NCBI RefSeq assembly: GCF_900106585.1
Contig: NZ_FNWH01000006.1
Span: 62,001 to 126,000 of the forward strand
From: Acidaminococcus timonensis
GTDB taxonomy: Bacteria; Bacillota; Negativicutes; Acidaminococcales; Acidaminococcaceae
Direction: 5' to 3'
DNA: 64,000 nt
Shown here piece after piece: positions 59,705 through 64,000 of this stretch; the stretch's first letter is position 1; each line of letters opens with the position of its first letter. The notes below the pieces were generated by a model. It was not told the DNA's origin. It was given only the letters and a program-made list of their open reading frames with translations, and ran no database searches. Made by a program: the position numbers and the translations under genes.

Positions 59705-61010
59705 AGTGATTCTTCTTCGCCTTGACTTCTTCCATGTACTCGTTCATGATCTTCACGGCACAGTAGTCACCGCACATGGAGCAGTATTCCTCGCTGCTCT
59801 TGTTCTTGGCGGCGCGGACCTTGCGAGCTCTTTCGGGATCGATGGCCAGTTCCATCTGTTTGTTCCAGTCCAGCACCTTCCGGGCTTTGGCCATGGCCAG
59901 ATCCTGGGCGACAGCAGCGGGCAGGCCCTTGGCCACGTCAGCGGCATGGCCGGCGATTCGGGCTGCGATGACGCCTTCCTTGACATCATCGATGTCGGGC
60001 AGTCCCAGGTGTTCGGCCGGGGTCACATAGCACAGGAAGTTGGCACCGCTGACAGCCGCCAGGGTCCCGCCGATGGCGGAAGTGATGTGATCGTAGCCGG
60101 GAGCGATGTCGGTGACCAGAGGCCCCAGCACATAGAAGGGAGCTCCGTGGCAGATCCGTTTCTGCAGCTGCATGTTGGTGGCAATCTGGTTGTAGGGAAC
60201 GTGGCCCGGTCCTTCTACCATGACCTGTACACCCTTGGCCCAGGCCCGCTGGGTCAGTTCACCCAGGTTCAGCAGTTCCTGGATTTGGGTCCGGTCGGTG
60301 GCATCGGCCAGGCAGCCGGGACGGCAGCCGTCACCCAGGCTGATGGTCACATCATATTTGGCGCAGATATCCACGATTTCATCATAGAATTCATAGAAGG
60401 GGTTTTCCTTGCCGTTGTGCAGCATCCATCCGGAAATAAAGGAACCGCCCCGGCTGACGATGTCCATCACACGGCCTTCGTGGATCAGGTTGTGCAGGCA
60501 TTGGCGGGTCAGGCCGCAGTGCATGGTCATGAAGTCGGCCCCATCCCTGGCCTGTTTTTCCACGGTGGCCAGGATGTCGTCCTTATCCATTTCCGTCACC
60601 TTGCCATGGGCCTTGATGGCCTGCACGGTAGCCTGATAGATGGGCACAGTCCCCACCATGATGGTGGAGTGAGCGATGGTGGCCCGGCGGGAGGCATCGA
60701 TGTTGTTGCCCGTGGACAGGTCCATGACGGCATCGGCACCGGCGTCGATGGCAGCCTGCAGTTTCTTCAGTTCCGGTTCCGGATCCGGAAAAGCGGAAGA
60801 CGTACCGATGTTGGCGTTCACCTTGGTGGAAAGGCCTTCACCCACGCCCCGGGGAACCAGATTTTTGTGGTTGATGTTGGCAGGGATGCAAATGGTACCT
60901 TTGGCGATGCCATCCCGGATGAATTCAGGCGTTACCCCTTCCTGTCCGGCTACGGCCGTCATCTGGTCCGTAATGATTCCTTTCAATGCCGCTTGTCTCT
61001 GGGTCATCAT
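59703..61010 (-). CDS. thiC: Phosphomethylpyrimidine synthase
   Basis: A 435-residue radical SAM enzyme turning aminoimidazole ribotide into the pyrimidine of thiamine. Signatures: KVNANIGTSSAFPD, MDLSTGNNID, TMHCGLT, SLGDGCRPGC, MVEGPGHVPYNQI and the C-terminal Fe-S motif CSMCGDYC near residue 412. It is the shorter form without the N-terminal extension of proteobacterial ThiC. AAAGGAGGAG precedes the start. Expression is under the TPP riboswitch upstream. Confidence 0.97.
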   Translation of the reverse strand: MMTQRQAALKGIITDQMTAVAGQEGVTPEFIRDGIAKGTICIPANINHKNLVPRGVGEGLSTKVNANIGTSSAFPDPEPELKKLQAAIDAGADAVMDLSTGNNIDASRRATIAHSTIMVGTVPIYQATVQAIKAHGKVTEMDKDDILATVEKQARDGADFMTMHCGLTRQCLHNLIHEGRVMDIVSRGGSFISGWMLHNGKENPFYEFYDEIVDICAKYDVTISLGDGCRPGCLADATDRTQIQELLNLGELTQRAWAKGVQVMVEGPGHVPYNQIATNMQLQKRICHGAPFYVLGPLVTDIAPGYDHITSAIGGTLAAVSGANFLCYVTPAEHLGLPDIDDVKEGVIAARIAGHAADVAKGLPAAVAQDLAMAKARKVLDWNKQMELAIDPERARKVRAAKNKSSEEYCSMCGDYCAVKIMNEYMEEVKAKKNH

Positions 61011-61040
61011 GATTCAAAACTCCTCCTTTATCATACAACA

Positions 61041-61175
61041 AAAAACCGCTTTCCTCATAAGATCATAAGGAAAGCGGTCTTGCAGGCAAACCCACCACTT
61101 TCCTTCGTCGGTATTAACCGAATCAGGTTCAAAGGGTCGACCGTCAGGTCTCTCAGCGATAGCGCCCCTAGTGAT
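61041..61175 (-). ncRNA. TPP riboswitch of thiC
   Basis: On the minus strand (5' end near 61175) the THI-box sequences appear in order: GGGGCGC, GCTGAGAG, ACCCTTTGAACCTGAT, GGTTAATACCGACGAAGGAAAG. The terminator ACCGCTTTCC/GGAAAGCGGT follows (61045-61054 with 61069-61078, minus-strand T-tract 61044-61039). Thiamine pyrophosphate should favour termination and shut off thiC. Confidence 0.97.
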
Positions 61176-61262
61176 TGTTGTATTTCAACTTTAACAAAAA
61201 TCGCGCCAGAATGCAACAGGATTTTCAGGGATCGGTGAGGGATAAGTCACATCATAAGATGT

Positions 61263-61287
61263 TAGACAATTCACAATAAATTGTCTA
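61263..61287. promoter_or_regulatory. Palindromic operator candidate upstream of the oxidoreductase gene
   Basis: TAGACAATT (61263-61271) and AATTGTCTA (61279-61287) form a perfect 9-bp inverted repeat with a 7-base spacer, 20 bases before the -35 box. A redox or fermentation regulator could bind here as activator; it does not match the Rex consensus closely. Confidence 0.5.
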
Positions 61288-61306
61288 CAAATAAGAAAAA
61301 ATTTAT

Positions 61307-61335
61307 TTGAGATTCTGTTCAATTTGATATATAAT
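61307..61335 (+). promoter_or_regulatory. Promoter of the pyruvate:ferredoxin oxidoreductase gene
   Basis: TTGAGA (61307-61312), 17 bases, TATAAT (61330-61335). The 75-base leader then carries AGAGGGG (61394-61400) before the ATG. Confidence 0.8.
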
Positions 61336-61391
61336 GATAGACGACTAGGGGGACTATGGAAGTCTTACTCATCGTAGTCAGTATCTCTTAG

Positions 61392-64000
<2,609 letters not shown>

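Overview
The window looks like the chromosome of an anaerobic diderm Firmicute of the class Negativicutes, most likely Acidaminococcus or a close relative. This is inferred from gene content and style, not from a database match. The evidence is: a TonB-dependent outer-membrane receptor and ExbB remnants (so an outer membrane) next to Firmicute-type controls (T-box, TPP riboswitch, strong AGGAGG ribosome binding sites), a citrate lyase cluster with CitMHS transporters, and a large pyruvate:ferredoxin oxidoreductase for fermentation. Most of the window is G+C-rich; the stretch 8-24.7 kb is visibly A+T-richer.

Layout. 0-5.5 kb: a + strand run of a secreted DUF3298-type protein, a class 3 lipase, an amidohydrolase, a YhcH-family protein and a TonB-dependent receptor. 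5.5-7.3 kb: a riboswitch-like RNA and a row of broken genes (a FecCD/FecE fusion remnant, exbB with a stop and a frameshift, an exbD/HutW-like remnant), which I read as a decayed haem or metal uptake locus. 7.4-7.96 kb: six tRNA genes (Asn, Glu, Val, Pro, Gly, Arg). 7.9-24.7 kb: a 16.7-kb integrative mobilizable element in the 3' end of tRNA-Arg, bounded by a perfect 47-bp direct repeat. It carries integrase, MOBF-type relaxase-helicase, coupling protein, a small accessory protein, a putative excisionase, a repressor, a single-chain (type ISP-like) restriction-modification gene and two small cargo genes. The restriction gene is split by a complete IS21-family insertion of 2402 bp with a 7-bp target duplication; removing the insertion restores a 1646-codon reading frame.

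24.9-34.4 kb: a 3H-domain regulator, a DUF805 membrane protein, a MoxR-ATPase/VWA pair, T-box-controlled valS, folC, and an O-antigen ligase-like protein. 34.4-43.1 kb: the citrate fermentation cluster: two nearly identical CitMHS transporters in tandem, citD-citE-citF, a divergent LysR regulator, and a fused citX-citG. All three minus-strand cit transcription units share the promoter architecture TATTCG-N20-TACTAT, the best candidate for a regulon signal here. 43.1-46.4 kb: an Rpn-like nuclease, an Mrp-type Fe-S ATPase and a secreted protein.

46.5-54.3 kb: an aromatic amino acid operon aroF-tyrA-aroB-aroA-aroC-pheA-aroE-aroK. It is preceded by a promoter, a 41-codon leader peptide with 11 Trp/Tyr/Phe codons in a 20-codon stretch, and an intrinsic terminator, i.e. 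a classic attenuator. The operon has no dehydroquinate dehydratase or chorismate mutase gene. 54.4-64 kb: an MscS channel, glycerate 2-kinase, an M20 peptidase with a DUF3100-type two-gene membrane system, thiC under a TPP riboswitch, and the 5' 2.6 kb of the pyruvate:ferredoxin oxidoreductase gene. Intergenic regions from 43 to 60 kb repeatedly hold a degenerate heptamer repeat, NNCACTA, next to terminators.
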